Below are positions 1-10,601 of a DNA stretch of 64,000 bases, in pieces. Made by a program: the position numbers and the translations under genes. The notes beneath the pieces were generated by a model. It searched no databases. It had not been told where the DNA came from and saw only the letters and a list, made by a program, of their open reading frames with translations. The number at the start of each line of letters is the position of its first letter. The stretch's first letter is position 1. The DNA lies in assembly GCA_963920765.1 (NCBI GenBank), contig OY987249.1, positions 7,874,817 to 7,938,816 on the forward strand. Direction: 5' to 3'. The DNA comes from Ulota crispa. Lineage: Eukaryota; Streptophyta; Bryopsida; Orthotrichales; Orthotrichaceae.

Positions 1-1199
1 GGGGTCAAAAGCATTTAAATGTAATGTCCTTTTTCAAATAAAAAGACACTAATTCCCTATACTCGCTTACAAGTACTTCATAAGAATAATTTTTTTTACA
101 ATATCATATGCTTTTTGTTTGATGAGTGTTCTTGTTTGATTGGGAATTCTAGTCCTAATTTATTCTTGTGTCCCACTAAAGGTCCTTGCATTTGCCATTG
201 TCATGTTATAATATTGTTTTCCATCATCAATCCTTTTGTTATGTACCATGGTACATTTGAGTACTTCACATAAGGTAAAGACCCTTGTGTAGGTACCACA
301 CCTATGCTTCTCCTATCTCAATAAATAAGGTGGTTTGTCAAGGTGTAGGGGCCTTCTCTTGAGCTCAAATTTCTCTAATGCTATCATCTCTTGAGAAAAA
401 AATGTATTTTTGTTATTCCATTGATTTTGAGTTGTTATATGTTCTTGCTCACAAAATCTTAAATCCCTACTCATGGCTCACCATTTTATGCTCACCAAAT
501 AGCATTGTCCTTCTTGTCAAAATCTTACCTCATTTTCACACCTATTACTTCAACACTAAAAGTGTATTATCTAAGTGATGAATTTTTTGTCAAATTTCTG
601 AATAAGAAATACATAATACACATGCCAAAGTGAGATAAAATTTATGTATGTTAGGTGGTTATGTGGATGAATGTGTTCATGTGGACAATGTTGCTTGATC
701 AATGAAAGAACAAGATTGTACTTGTAATCAAGGGTTGTAGTAGTGTTGTATTTTGAAGGTTGCAATGTCTTTCAGAATGCAAAAGTCTCTATATGATGGG
801 GGCAAAATGAGTGCCCTTCAATTGAAGAGCAAAAAACATAATGACCTTTTAGTAACAAAGGGTGGAAAATAATGTGACCTTGTATTTAAAAATGGAAACT
901 TAAACATTGAAGGTCAAAGGATGGGCTTTTCTGGAAATCAGTCTAAAACCTTAGTCTTGGGATTTTTGAAAACATGGTAGATAGGTGGGCAACTAAGGCA
1001 AGTATGGGCCAAAGAGAAATATAAAAAGACACCTTAAGAGCACATGGATAATATGTAAAGGCAACACTATTGCTGCTTTATCCTTTATCAAGTTGTCTAC
1101 CAAAATGAGTTTGCTTTTGACATTGCAGTAAAACTATTGTAAAGGATCAAGTGCTCTACTAAAAGTGCAGGCAAAAAAAAATCATCAAATATACTCATA
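1..1199. other. AT-rich region without recognisable gene
   Basis: No reading frame here has protein-like composition or splice structure. The sequence is AT-rich and single-copy-looking within this window. I see no terminal repeats, tandem repeats or RNA gene. Confidence 0.5.
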
Positions 1200-1402
1200 T
1201 TTTTAGGTACCTTAAGTTGTGAGGAAATTCAAGATCACAATGATAGGTCCCAAACTACCTTTATTGCAATTTTCATGGGATTAGCTTACACTGTTGACTT
1301 TTCAACTTTTTTAAACAATAGTATTAGTGCCCATGTGCAAAACACTATAGAACGCTACAAGCAGGGCAAGCCATAGTGATCCATCTGTCTTTTAAGGGTT
1401 AA
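1200..1402 (-). mobile_element. truncated piggyBac-like element, inverted copy
   Basis: This stretch is the reverse complement of the left part of the element that follows it. Shared blocks include the GGATCACTATGGCTTGCC region and the segment around 1270-1310. It ends at TTAA 1399-1402, which it shares with the next element, so the two meet head to head and form a perfect palindrome around 1400. Its other end has been lost somewhere near 1200. Confidence 0.55.
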
Positions 1403-1761
1403 CCCTTAAAGGACAGATGGATCACCGTGGCTTGCCTTGCCTGTAGCATTCTATAGTCTTTTGCATATGGGCACCAATAGTATTGCTTCAAAAAGTTGGA
1501 AAAGTCAACAGTGCATGGTGCCCTCATGAAAATTGCAAGAAGGGCAGCTTGGGAGCTAAAACACCATGTTTTTGAATCTTATCATAATTTGGGTTAAAAA
1601 AAAATGCATCTTAAGAGGTAATTTTTTGTCTTCCATGATGGACCATGTGTTTTGGTCACTTATGGAAAAAAAATCAGATGAAAAACGACTTTTTTTGAAT
1701 CATAGAATCTTTTTTCAGAGCCGGAGGACGTTTTTCGTCCTCTTTGACGTTTAGGGGTTAA
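1399..1761 (+). mobile_element. piggyBac-like MITE, subfamily A
   Basis: The element runs from TTAA 1399-1402 to TTAA 1758-1761. The left end starts CCCTTAAAGGACAG and the right end finishes GACGTTTAGGGG, so the termini are inverted. Related copies lie at 1885, 15837, 28775 (inverted) and 45200. It has no coding capacity. TTAA duplication with ends starting CCC is the hallmark of the piggyBac superfamily; the assignment rests on that alone. Confidence 0.75.
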
Positions 1762-1884
1762 TGTAGGGTTTAATTTACTGGCAAATGTGAGCCTCTCTGT
1801 CCCCTCCACATTGGATAATATCCGGAGGGAAGCAATTTGACTTGCAGAAACCTGTCAGAATTTGCCAGTAAATTGATTCCTAGG
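1762..1884. repeat. small inverted repeat between two MITEs
   Basis: The arms TTTAATTTACTGGCAAAT (near 1770) and ATTTGCCAGTAAATT (near 1860) are inverted copies separated by about 75 bp. This looks like a short foldback remnant trapped between two piggyBac-like elements. Confidence 0.45.
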
Positions 1885-2219
1885 TTAACCCTTAAAGGAC
1901 GGATGGATCATTGTGACTTGCCCTGCCTGTAGCATTCTACAGTATTTTCCACATGGGCACTAGTAGTATTGCTTCAAAAAGTTGGAAAAATCAACAATGC
2001 ATGATGCCCTCATGAAAATTGCAAGAAGGGGAGCTTGGGAGCTAACATCATGTACCACAATTTGGGTTATAAAACAAAATGAATACATCTCAAGAGATAA
2101 ATTTTTATCTTCCACAATGGACCATGTGTTTATGGTCACTTCTAGAAAAAAATCAGATGAAAAACGACTTTTTTCTGAATCCCAGAATCGTTTTTCAGAG
2201 CCGGAGGACGTTTTTCGTA
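1885..2219 (+). mobile_element. piggyBac-like MITE, subfamily A, 3'-truncated
   Basis: It begins at TTAA 1885-1888 and continues CCCTTAAAGGACGG. It follows the 1399 element closely to about 2219, where the match stops before the expected right terminus. The truncation point lies about 310 bp upstream of the RTF2 start codon, so transposon DNA abuts or forms part of the RTF2 promoter. Confidence 0.65.
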
Positions 2220-2531
2220 ACGTGTACGTTTCCCACCAGGGCACGTATACCCGTGCCATCCTAGCAACAGACTTCCATCGCTCGGATGGAACGCATCTAC
2301 ATCTCACATTCATCCATTTCAGAACCCGCAATAGATACTTCCTTCAGGTTCTTCTCTTGGAAACCTCTGTTCCACAATAAACCTCCCGTCGACGCCTCAG
2401 AAACATTAGAACTCGCGGTGCCGCAATCCGCACTGCTTCTCTTTCAATCAATCGCGCCTTTCTATAGAATCCTGCATCAGATTTTTGTTTTTCTCAGCGT
2501 TTTTTGTGATCAATTATCGGGTGCGAGCACG
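2220..2531 (+). promoter_or_regulatory. RTF2 upstream region and 5' leader
   Basis: This 312-bp stretch separates the truncated MITE from the RTF2 start. It is clearly richer in GC than the DNA upstream. The RTF2 reading frame stays open through it from an ATG at 2286. However, the 82 extra residues show no domain, and ubiquitin-like domains normally begin at the Met that I use. I identify no clear TATA box, so the transcription start is not located. Confidence 0.4.
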
Positions 2532-4656
2532 ATGCAGCTCTTTGTAAGAAATGGTGATGGCAGAACGGTGGCACTCCGCGTCTCAGCCTCACAAACGGTG
2601 GGCTCGTTAAAAACCTCGCTACTGCCTCAGACCAGTACCGACGTATATTTCTCCTTTGCAGGTCGGCCGTTATCCGACACCGCTCGCTTAATTGATTGTG
2701 GAATTTCGAGTTTTTCCACTTTAGGGTTAGGGTTTCGACTACGCGGAGGTGGAGGCGATGGGGGAGCTACAGGTGCCGAATCTCGCGATTGTTACTTGAA
2801 CATGTACGCCACGAAGAAACCTGACAAAGTGGATCCCAACGAAATCAAGCTGGCTAAGTTCACGAATTGTGCGTTGACGTCGGAGCCGTTGAAACCCCCG
2901 TGCGTGATTGACTTTCTTGGGAACATTTACAACAAGGAAGCGGTGGTGCATGCGCTTCTGACGAAGTCGATGCCGAAGAGATTAGGGCACATCAAGGGGC
3001 TCAAGGATCTTGTCACCGTGCATTTTACTTCGATCCCTGGGGTTAATCCCGACGGGGAAAACTCCGGGAGCAAGTTCCAATGTCCCGTTACGGGGTTGGA
3101 AGTCAATGGAAAATTTAAGTTTTTCGCTCTGCGGAAGTGTGGCCACGTGTTGAGCGCCCGCGCGTTGAAGGAGGTGTCCTCTGCTTCTTGTGCGGTTTGT
3201 TATGTGCCGTTCACGGAAGTTGACAAGATCCCCCTCAATGGTTCCGAGGAGGAGGTAAATCACTGAAAACCTTTGCTAGTCGCCTTTGTTTGATCATGCG
3301 CTTGTGTCTGATCTTCAGTTGTTGAACCTCGTTCACGAATCTCAAGGTTTAGGGTTCCTGGCTGCTTGCAATTGTTGCAATACGTCAACTTATTGTGATA
3401 CTCGCAATTCCTTTGGTTTGGGTTTGTTTTAGAGGACAGAGGAGAAAACTTACTACATCGTAGAGTTTTTCTTCTGTACAGGCCTGATGCTTTGAGAAAC
3501 CTCGTAGAACTCCATCCCGGCTTCAAGGAGCTCTTTATAAACCTTCTTGAAGCACAAAACCTTTGAAACAAAGCAATTAGGGTTTGTGTCAAGTCTGGAA
3601 TGTCCGTTGTCCGCTTTGAACGTGAGCAAGTACATTCAAAGTAGTGGCACTCTAGGGCTTGGTATAATTGACCTTTGGTTTCACAAATAAACTAGAGCTC
3701 TCTATATTTTAGTTAAGATTTTCTCGCATTTAGTATAGAAATCTGAGTTAGTCCTCTATACTACTTAACGTCATTGATTATCGAATTCTGTGCTAGCTGC
3801 CTTTTATTTACTTGCACTACTACTGATGTGGTTTATGATCTGATCTCTAATTCATGGAGTTGAGCTCTATTTGAAAATGCTAAAATTTGAATTCTAGATT
3901 TGGTTAGGATGCTCGCAGTACATTAGCTTATGTAGATGTGCTTGTAGTTTTTTTGATGCAGTAATTTTCTCAATCCTAATTACCCTAAGATCCTCTTTTC
4001 AAACACCCTGCTCTCGATCTCTAGAAGGCTTTACTATCATAAATTAGGCTCTAAGCAGGAGCCAAGTTACCGTGATTACCTACCAAGGTTGTGTGAATTA
4101 GGGTTTAGGGTCTTTGAAGAGCACCCTGAAGCTGGAATGGGGTTCTACATCTGCTAGGGCCTTTGAAGCACTGACCCTGGAGGACGAAATCCTTTAGTAT
4201 ACCAGTTTCCCCCTCTGAGTCCTCTACGATACAAAACTTGCTCATATTCTGACTGTCCTTGTTTTGGTTTTCTTGCAGGTTATGGTTTTGAGAGAAAGGA
4301 TGGAAGCAGAGAAAGCGATGGTTCAAGAGAAGAAACCAAAGAAGGTGAAGAACGGGAAAGTTGAGAAACCAGAGCAAAGTGCAGGGGATCCAGTTAAAGC
4401 AGAGACTAAGAAGTTGGAGAAGAGCATATTGCAGAATAACAAACGGAAGGGAGAAGTCTCTCCTGATGTGGAGGTTGCACAAGCGGCGAGACCAAAAGGT
4501 TCAGATCTGGTTACCGTGCTTAAAAAGTACAAAGCTTCCGACACGTTACCAGAGAATGCCACAAAATCTGTGTACGCATCTATCTTCACGTCGTCAAGCA
4601 AAGGGACACTCAAGGAGACTTACTCTTGCCGGGCACTTCCAATTGGGAGAAATTAA
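2532..4656 (+). CDS. RTF2: replication termination factor 2 with N-terminal ubiquitin-like domain, 2 exons
   Basis: Exons are 2532-3254 and 4279-4656, joined in phase (GAG|gtaaat ... ttgcag|GTT), giving 366 aa. Residues 1-72 form a ubiquitin-like domain ending LRGG. The RTF2 domain follows from about residue 85: C113 and C124, then a degenerate RING-like set C184, C203, H205, C220, C223 with the run KCGHVLSARAL. The second exon starts VMVLRERM, is lysine-rich, and ends in the conserved ETYSCRALPIGRN tail, so the protein is complete. RTF2 controls restart of stalled replication forks in fungi and mammals. In Arabidopsis it is also needed for correct splicing, and the ubiquitin-like extension is the plant form. 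I chose the Met at 2532 because it begins the ubiquitin fold (MQLFVRN). An in-frame ATG at 2286 would add 82 residues without a domain. The 1,024-bp intron holds no recognised repeat. Confidence 0.93.
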
Positions 4657-5007
4657 TCTCTATATTGTTGAAACTTCTTTTGTACTATAATTTTTCTGTA
4701 GGACCAAAAGGGAACTTAGTGCAGTAGACTTGTTTAAAGGTTTATGTGTGTGTATTGAAAGCGATACCCGCATGTAGCACTGACGTGAAATACGAAGTAA
4801 AGTAAATCAGTGTAGTGATTTGTAAAGACTTTTTTTTTTCTTGTTTCTTTTTCTTTTTTCGCTAAATTTGATGTGGGCTTACTCGTGAAACCTGTGCCAT
4901 TGAAGAAATGAAAGTTGAAGAGATAGGCGCTGGCTAGGTAATTCCAGACCCTGACCCCTGGTTTATCATGTAGTATAGCTCAACATTGTTTTGATGCTAT
5001 GGGCGTG
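4657..5007 (+). other. RTF2 3' flank
   Basis: AT-rich sequence with T-runs (around 4830-4860) consistent with a 3' UTR and polyadenylation region. I cannot place a definite cleavage site. There is no further reading frame or repeat. Confidence 0.4.
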
Positions 5008-5682
5008 TTAACCCCTGAGCGCCCCAGCGCCTCAAATTGGGGCGCTCAGAATCTAAATTCTCTTGAATTAATGCCTTAGTCCATTATGTACTGGCTCTTA
5101 TGTCGTACTGGGGGGCATGGGAGGTTCAGGACTCATGCCTGGGAGTGGGCGATCATTACAAGTTGTGTTGTACCGGGAGGTAATTGGGTGGCTTGGGATT
5201 AGTAGGAGTAGGTTTTTTGTGTTTGCAGGTTTGGCGAGCTGGAGGTGAGAACTCATACCCCCACCCCAACACTCTTCCCCAAACTCGACACTGTCCACTT
5301 CAAGACCAAGAAACAGGGGTCTGCACTTCACCATAAACTCTGAATTTGTTTACTTACATTGCTGTATACTCTACCAAGTACTCAGCAAAATTTCAGATGT
5401 GCTAGATTCGTATTCCATTTGAATTCAAGAGCCCAAAGTGAAAAAACTGCCCAAATTTTACTCAAACTGGACAAGTCAAACCTTGTTTGACCCATATAAA
5501 ATCCTAATCTACACGATCAAAAACTCCCAAATTTGAATACGTTGGTCCAACCCCAGTTATTTCCCATTTTCAGCAGTCAATCCCGGCTGATCTTATTTTC
5601 GAGACCGCGGCTCCCATTTATCTGCGCAAAGGTCGAAAAGGGGCTCCATTCTCGATATTTCCCCTGGGCGCTCAGGGGTTAA
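5008..5682. mobile_element. piggyBac-like element, GAGCGCCC subfamily
   Basis: Bounded by TTAA 5008-5011 and TTAA 5679-5682. The left end reads CCCCTGAGCGCCCC and the right end GGGCGCTCAGGGG, an inverted pair with private bases not seen in the other subfamilies. It is 675 bp with no transposase-like frame. It lies about 350 bp downstream of the RTF2 stop. Confidence 0.75.
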
Positions 5683-5799
5683 TGATGCTTTCAATTTAGA
5701 AGTGATTTTGATACATTCTGATTTTGGTTATGGTATGATGTGTTTATGAGTTCCAAGGTTCTTGTGTACAGAATGGAGGGTTGTTTTCTCTTCAAATGC

Positions 5800-6330
5800 A
5801 AATAAGATGCATTTCACTTTCAGCTAAACGTAGCCCGTAATGTATTATGTTCTATTAAAAATGGGGAATATTTGATAGATACCTTGTATCTTACGATATT
5901 TTGATGAATATCCTTTAGTTTTTGGAAATTGCAAAGATATCCGTGTAGGATTTTAGAAATAAGAAAATTATCAACATTTGTATTTGTCATAAAATAAGTT
6001 GCTTGCGTGCGTGCACCCATGGCATGGGCATGATGCGTTCTTGATGTGGTTGCAAGATCTAACCAAGTTCAATTATTTGCCACATAACAAACAATTACTT
6101 ATTGCTTGCATGTGCAATAATTGCAACTTTGATGCAGTGATGCACACATGCCAACATTGGTTTATGCCAAACAAAAAGAATTTTACAACACTATGGTTAA
6201 AAGTGTTAAAAGTGTGATTGCTAGCATCTGCAAGGCTAATATTTGCAAAGCTCTTTACTACCCCTATATTCTTATGAGTATCCCCATAGTCTCCTAAATA
6301 TTGCAAAATAGAAGGGTGCATATCAAATCC
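5800..6330. repeat. degenerate foldback element
   Basis: It shares blocks with 47380-47853: a GATATCC/ATTTTGATGG arm and an internal segment with GCATGTGCAATAATTGCAAC and a run of tgcacacatgcc-type sequence. The outer arms are weakly inverted. The arms resemble diverged versions of the GGATACCC foldbacks in the KCC introns. There is no coding frame. Confidence 0.4.
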
Positions 6331-6459
6331 TGAAAGGCTCCAAGACCAACTAAATTCTTGGTACAAACAACCCTCTGGGGGAAATTGCAAGAAGCATGAA
6401 AACCTAAACCACAAGCAAGCACCCAAATGTGAAAGCGAGGGATCACCCCAATGGACCCT

Positions 6460-6558
6460 TTAACCCCTAAAGGACCATGGGGACGAAAATCGTCCCTACT
6501 CCTACACGGCCCCCGTGTATACACGGTGACCACCCCCAACGCTTAAGGATGAAGGTTA
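6460..6558. mobile_element. short piggyBac-like element, degenerate right end
   Basis: Starts at TTAA 6460-6463 followed by CCCCTAAAGGACC. It ends with GGTGACCACCCCCAACGCTTAAGGATGAAGGTTAA. The GGTGACCACCCC block matches the subfamily A right end at 29128-29140, but the terminal bases have been rearranged. It is about 100 bp, a deletion derivative. Confidence 0.5.
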
Positions 6559-7352
6559 ACACTTGGGTATATGCCAACCAAAGAGTTACTTCTATTGTTA
6601 AGCTCTATTGGGGCCAAGTAAAAGGTGCATGAGGCGAATTATCATCCAACAGCTAAGGAGCAGCAGATTAGTAGAACACCGCATTAATAATTTGCATGTC
6701 GGAGTAATTTACTCGGTTAGAACAGCAGGATCATAATTAACACACAAGGGTTCAAATCCCCCTTCCAATAAGAACTTTCAGATAAGAATTGAATGTACGG
6801 GAGGCTATATATATATATGCTAGTCACTAAAAATAACATTATTGTTTTGAGGAACAAGCAAGTACGCTTTGAGTGGCTTTATCCTTTTTTAGTAAGATAA
6901 CCTATTCAAGTTTTGTGAAGGTAGCTTCTTACCAAAGCCTCCTCTGTTGCAGTTTAGAGCCAATAACAGACAAAGTCATTATTAACCATTGCATGCTTGT
7001 CATCATGATCAATTTGATTTGCAAAATTGACATTTGATATGGGATTTGGCATAATAATACTTTCATGCAATAATGTTGCAATTGGTGTCACATAACATCA
7101 CTTGAGTGGTCAAATATTTGTAATATTGTAATAATTTGATGTAGTATGAGAAAATGCCTAATTATTGCTGTCTATTTTGTTTGATATATTATGTGTTTGT
7201 ACATTAATAGTGAACATTTAGTTTAAACCCCTTCAAGTTTTTGTTAGAAAATTTTGATTTTTGATTAGGACTTCTTTGATGATCTCTTTTTGGCTTGAGT
7301 TCCAATGAGGTGATAAAAAAAACTTATTCTTAGCTTTTACTCTCAAGTATTA

Positions 7353-7475
7353 GGGTATGTTCACACTTGATGTTAAGAGGGGTAGTAGCAAAGGATAATT
7401 AGATGCATTTAGACACACTTTTAGATTGCATTCATATTGCTAATACTCCTCCCAACACCAAGTGTGAACATACCC
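7353..7475 (-). mobile_element. Tourist-like MITE, intact
   Basis: Terminal repeats GGGTATGTTCACACTTG and CAAGTGTGAACATACCC enclose 123 bp. The flanks are TTA at 7350-7352 and TTA at 7476-7478, the target duplication of PIF/Harbinger (Tourist) elements. Internally it contains an unoccupied TTAA at 7373-7376. A relative in KCC intron 11 (59035-59391) has a piggyBac-like insertion at exactly that TTAA. Confidence 0.8.
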
Positions 7476-7478
7476 TTA

Positions 7479-9384
7479 AGACAATTTGGCTAGCCAAGAG
7501 AAAGAGAGACTTGAGAAATCTAAATGTCAATATTTTGTCTTGTGCTTACATTGGTTTTGAGTAGTGCTTTCCACAATGCTACACTATGTCTTGCTTCTAA
7601 TTGATTGAGATTTTCCTCCTTGTAGCTAGCTAATCAAGTGCCCGGATCTCAAAACTATTTTGCCAATTTGGTTCTTTTAAAATGTTGAGTACTTATATAT
7701 TAAAAGAAACTTTCCATAAGTCAAGTAACACAAAATACATAGGAAGCTACATTGCACATAAAAATGAAGTGGGTACCACATTGAATTTTAAATGTGAAAT
7801 TAAATTAGTGGTTTGTGTGCAACCAATTTGGCAGCTTCAATGGATTTTGCTACACACTTCGGTGCATTCACATAACTAGAGATTTGATTTGTCTATATAT
7901 TTTGTAGTTAGTCATAGACCATTTTGCAACACTAAAAATCTATTTTATTTTTCTATCGTTTGGAATCTGTATGAACCAAAATTCAAAATTCATAGGAACT
8001 ATAAAAGAGCAAAATGGAGAATAAACTAAAATCTAAAATGTGGAGTTTTATTTCTTGTTTGCTGCATATGACCAATTCTATGGCTAAAGTTAATTTTCAC
8101 GATACTCTCAGATTGAGTAATCTACATTGCACATAATAATACTTCATCTTGCCAATAAGAACATCTTTTGAATTCCATGATTTTTTCATTAGTGAGCATG
8201 AAAGGTTATGCAATAGAGTGGGTTTCTAATATCCAAGCTTTTAAAACTTTTCCTACGAGGCATATTGATTAAATCCAAACCATACCTTACTTTTGGCACA
8301 TGTCATCAAATGAATTGTGACAGAAAAAACTTAAGAAAGTTATGTGGACCACTTACTGCGTGGACAATATCAATTTAAAAATAAAATCTATGACACTTCA
8401 ATCTAAGCTTTGACTTCACTAAGTCCCCTTCAATTATCATAAGACTTACTTATAGTCCTTACTCCTTAGTGCAAAATGTTTCATATTCTGAAGGATCCAA
8501 CAATTTTCAAAAAAATATGATTAGTGTTTACAAATCAATTTCAAAATGAAGGAACAATTATTACATTTTAGATACTATTTTAGTGCAAGTTAAATAACTA
8601 TGATTCTAATTTAAAAGTTTTGATAGAAATACAATGAATAAAGAAGTTTGTGTTTGTGTTGATATTTAGTGTTAATAACACTAGCGGTGTTGTTGACAAT
8701 TAATGTGACAGTTTGTATTAGTATTACCAACAGTAGATATCATTATTGGTGTAGTGAACGCTTATCAATTGGAGTACATATGTCTTTGTCCCCAACCTAG
8801 AGTTTGTATCTGTTTCTGTAGGGGTCTCTGAAGCTGATCTGATCCTGACTTGGTCGCTCTGGGTGCTTTGCTTTCTTAGCTCTTTTCAAAAAACAAAAAA
8901 AAACTTTTTAGAACGTTTAAAAAATAAATAAAACTTTTTAAAACTTATTTTTAGTTTGTGTTTGTTAGTTAGTTTTTTTTTTTTTAACACTGAGGGTGTT
9001 TTGAGACAATCTTCTAGGGGCTAGTGCATTTGGTTGTCTTGACTGAGTTCTCCATAGAATCTACCACATAATGCTAAGTGAAATATACTCTATCCTGTGA
9101 GGGAGACTCAAGTATGATCTCCTTACAGAAGCTCACTGCAAAGCCCCAGATGGGCAAAAACAAAGGGGCATCCCTAGACCCTCCATAGGGGGTTAGATTT
9201 ATTGGAAATACTCGCAATTGCTCTTTGAATTGCTTACAGTTGGAAAATTGCTAGTGAAGATTGTATGCAAAATTAGAGCTGATTACAAAGTAAGCGTTTT
9301 GATTGGCCATTCATCTTTGGACTCACCTTGTATGTGTATGAATGCAAGCATGTATGTAAGTATGTGTGTATATGTGTACATATA
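7479..9384. other. AT-rich region without recognisable gene
   Basis: Reading frames are short and not protein-like. There are homopolymer runs near 8890-8990. I recognise no element ends, RNA gene or tandem array until the tetranucleotide repeat at 9385. Confidence 0.45.
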
Positions 9385-9962
9385 TGAGTGAGTGAGTGAG
9401 TGAGTGAGTGAGTGAGTGAGTGAGTGAGTGAGTGAGTGAGTGAGTGAGTGAGTGAGTGAGTGAGTGAGTGAGTGAGTGAGTGAGTGAGTGAGTGAGTGAG
9501 TGAGTGAGTGAGTGAGTGAGTGAGTGAGTGAGTGAGTGAGTGAGTGAGTGAGTGAGTGAGTGAGTGAGTGAGTGAGTGAGTGAGTGAGTGAGTGAGTGAG
9601 TGAGTGAGTGAGTGAGTGAGTGAGTGAGTGAGTGAGTGAGTGAGTGAGTGAGTGAGTGAGTGAGTGAGTGAGTGAGTGAGTGAGTGAGTGAGTGAGTGAG
9701 TGAGTGAGTGAGTGAGTGAGTGAGTGAGTGAGTGAGTGAGTGAGTGAGTGAGTGAGTGAGTGAGTGAGTGAGTGAGTGAGTGAGTGAGTGAGTGAGTGAG
9801 TGAGTGAGTGAGTGAGTGAGTGAGTGAGTGAGTGAGTGAGTGAGTGAGTGAGTGAGTGAGTGAGTGAGTGAGTGAGTGAGTGAGTGAGTGAGTGAGTGAG
9901 TGAGTGAGTGAGTGAGTGAGTGAGTGAGTGAGTGAGTGAGTGAGTGAGTGAGTGAGTGAGTG
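9385..9962. repeat. perfect (TGAG)n microsatellite, about 144 units
   Basis: 578 bp of an uninterrupted 4-bp repeat, with no base out of place over nine consecutive 60-base lines. Both strands read open as Ser-Leu-Thr-His repeats, which is an artefact and not a protein. A short run of the same unit occurs in KCC intron 14 at 63330-63350. The purity implies very recent expansion, or a length fixed arbitrarily by assembly. Confidence 0.98.
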
Positions 9963-10310
9963 CCCAAAATATGGGTTAAAGCTTGACATCCTAGATAATT
10001 TTACTTAAGCACCTTTGCAGGGTCCAAATTGGAGAATCAATTAAATTGCAAAAATTGAGTACATTATTATCTTAAAGAAACTCTTAAATTTTATCTTTTT
10101 AAGATGAAAAATTACAATTGTTTAGCTTTACTATTGGTTGTTAACCAGTTGCTCACTAATCTTGGTAATAGATGAAAGTTTGATTATCATATTCTTTTTT
10201 GGATGCAGCCAACTAAATGTTTGCATTTGGTTGCAAACCTTTTTGGTTTTTTCAACTGCGCTTTCATGTTAATTTTTGTCAACACTTTTGTTTCATTAGG
10301 AAAAATTTCA

Positions 10311-10601
10311 GCCCTCAATAAGGCCTTTAACCCCTAAATGCCCACAACACCAAAATGTGGTGTTTTTAATACTGAAATCTGGCACCATGGGCATTTAGGG
10401 GTTAAAAATTCTATTAATAAAAAAAAAAAAAAAAAATCATAGAAGAAAAATTAAAAACTTTTTTTGTTTTTGTTTTATTTTTTGTTTTAATCTAAAAAAT
10501 TACGTGGCACCAATGGTGCCACATCAAACTACGCATGTACAGGGTTAAAGGGTATGGGCCCAAGGTTCCCATGCTTGGGAACTCAGGGCCTTATTGAGGG
10601 T
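10311..10601. mobile_element. small foldback element hosting a nested MITE
   Basis: The inverted arms CCCTCAATAAGGCC (10312) and GGCCTTATTGAGGG (10587) bracket about 290 bp. A 79-bp piggyBac-like element sits just inside the left arm, with poly-A and T-rich sequence beyond it. The superfamily is not clear. Confidence 0.55.
10327..10405 (+). mobile_element. 79-bp piggyBac-like MITE (AAATGCCC subfamily)
   Basis: Bounded by TTAA 10327-10330 and 10402-10405. The ends are CCCCTAAATGCCCA and TGGGCATTTAGGGG, a perfect 14-bp inverted repeat. The copy at 12334-12412 is the same length in the opposite orientation, so the family is defined by both ends and a fixed size. Confidence 0.85.

Noticed and set aside
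6700..6775. tRNA-like sequence with GGTTCAAATCC-type B box near 6750
   Set aside because: The anticodon and acceptor stems do not pair and the T stem is mismatched. At most a decayed tRNA-derived fragment.
9273..9989. Long open frames of Ser-Leu-Thr-His repeats
   Set aside because: They are the translation of a 4-bp microsatellite whose length is compatible with any frame; no coding evidence.
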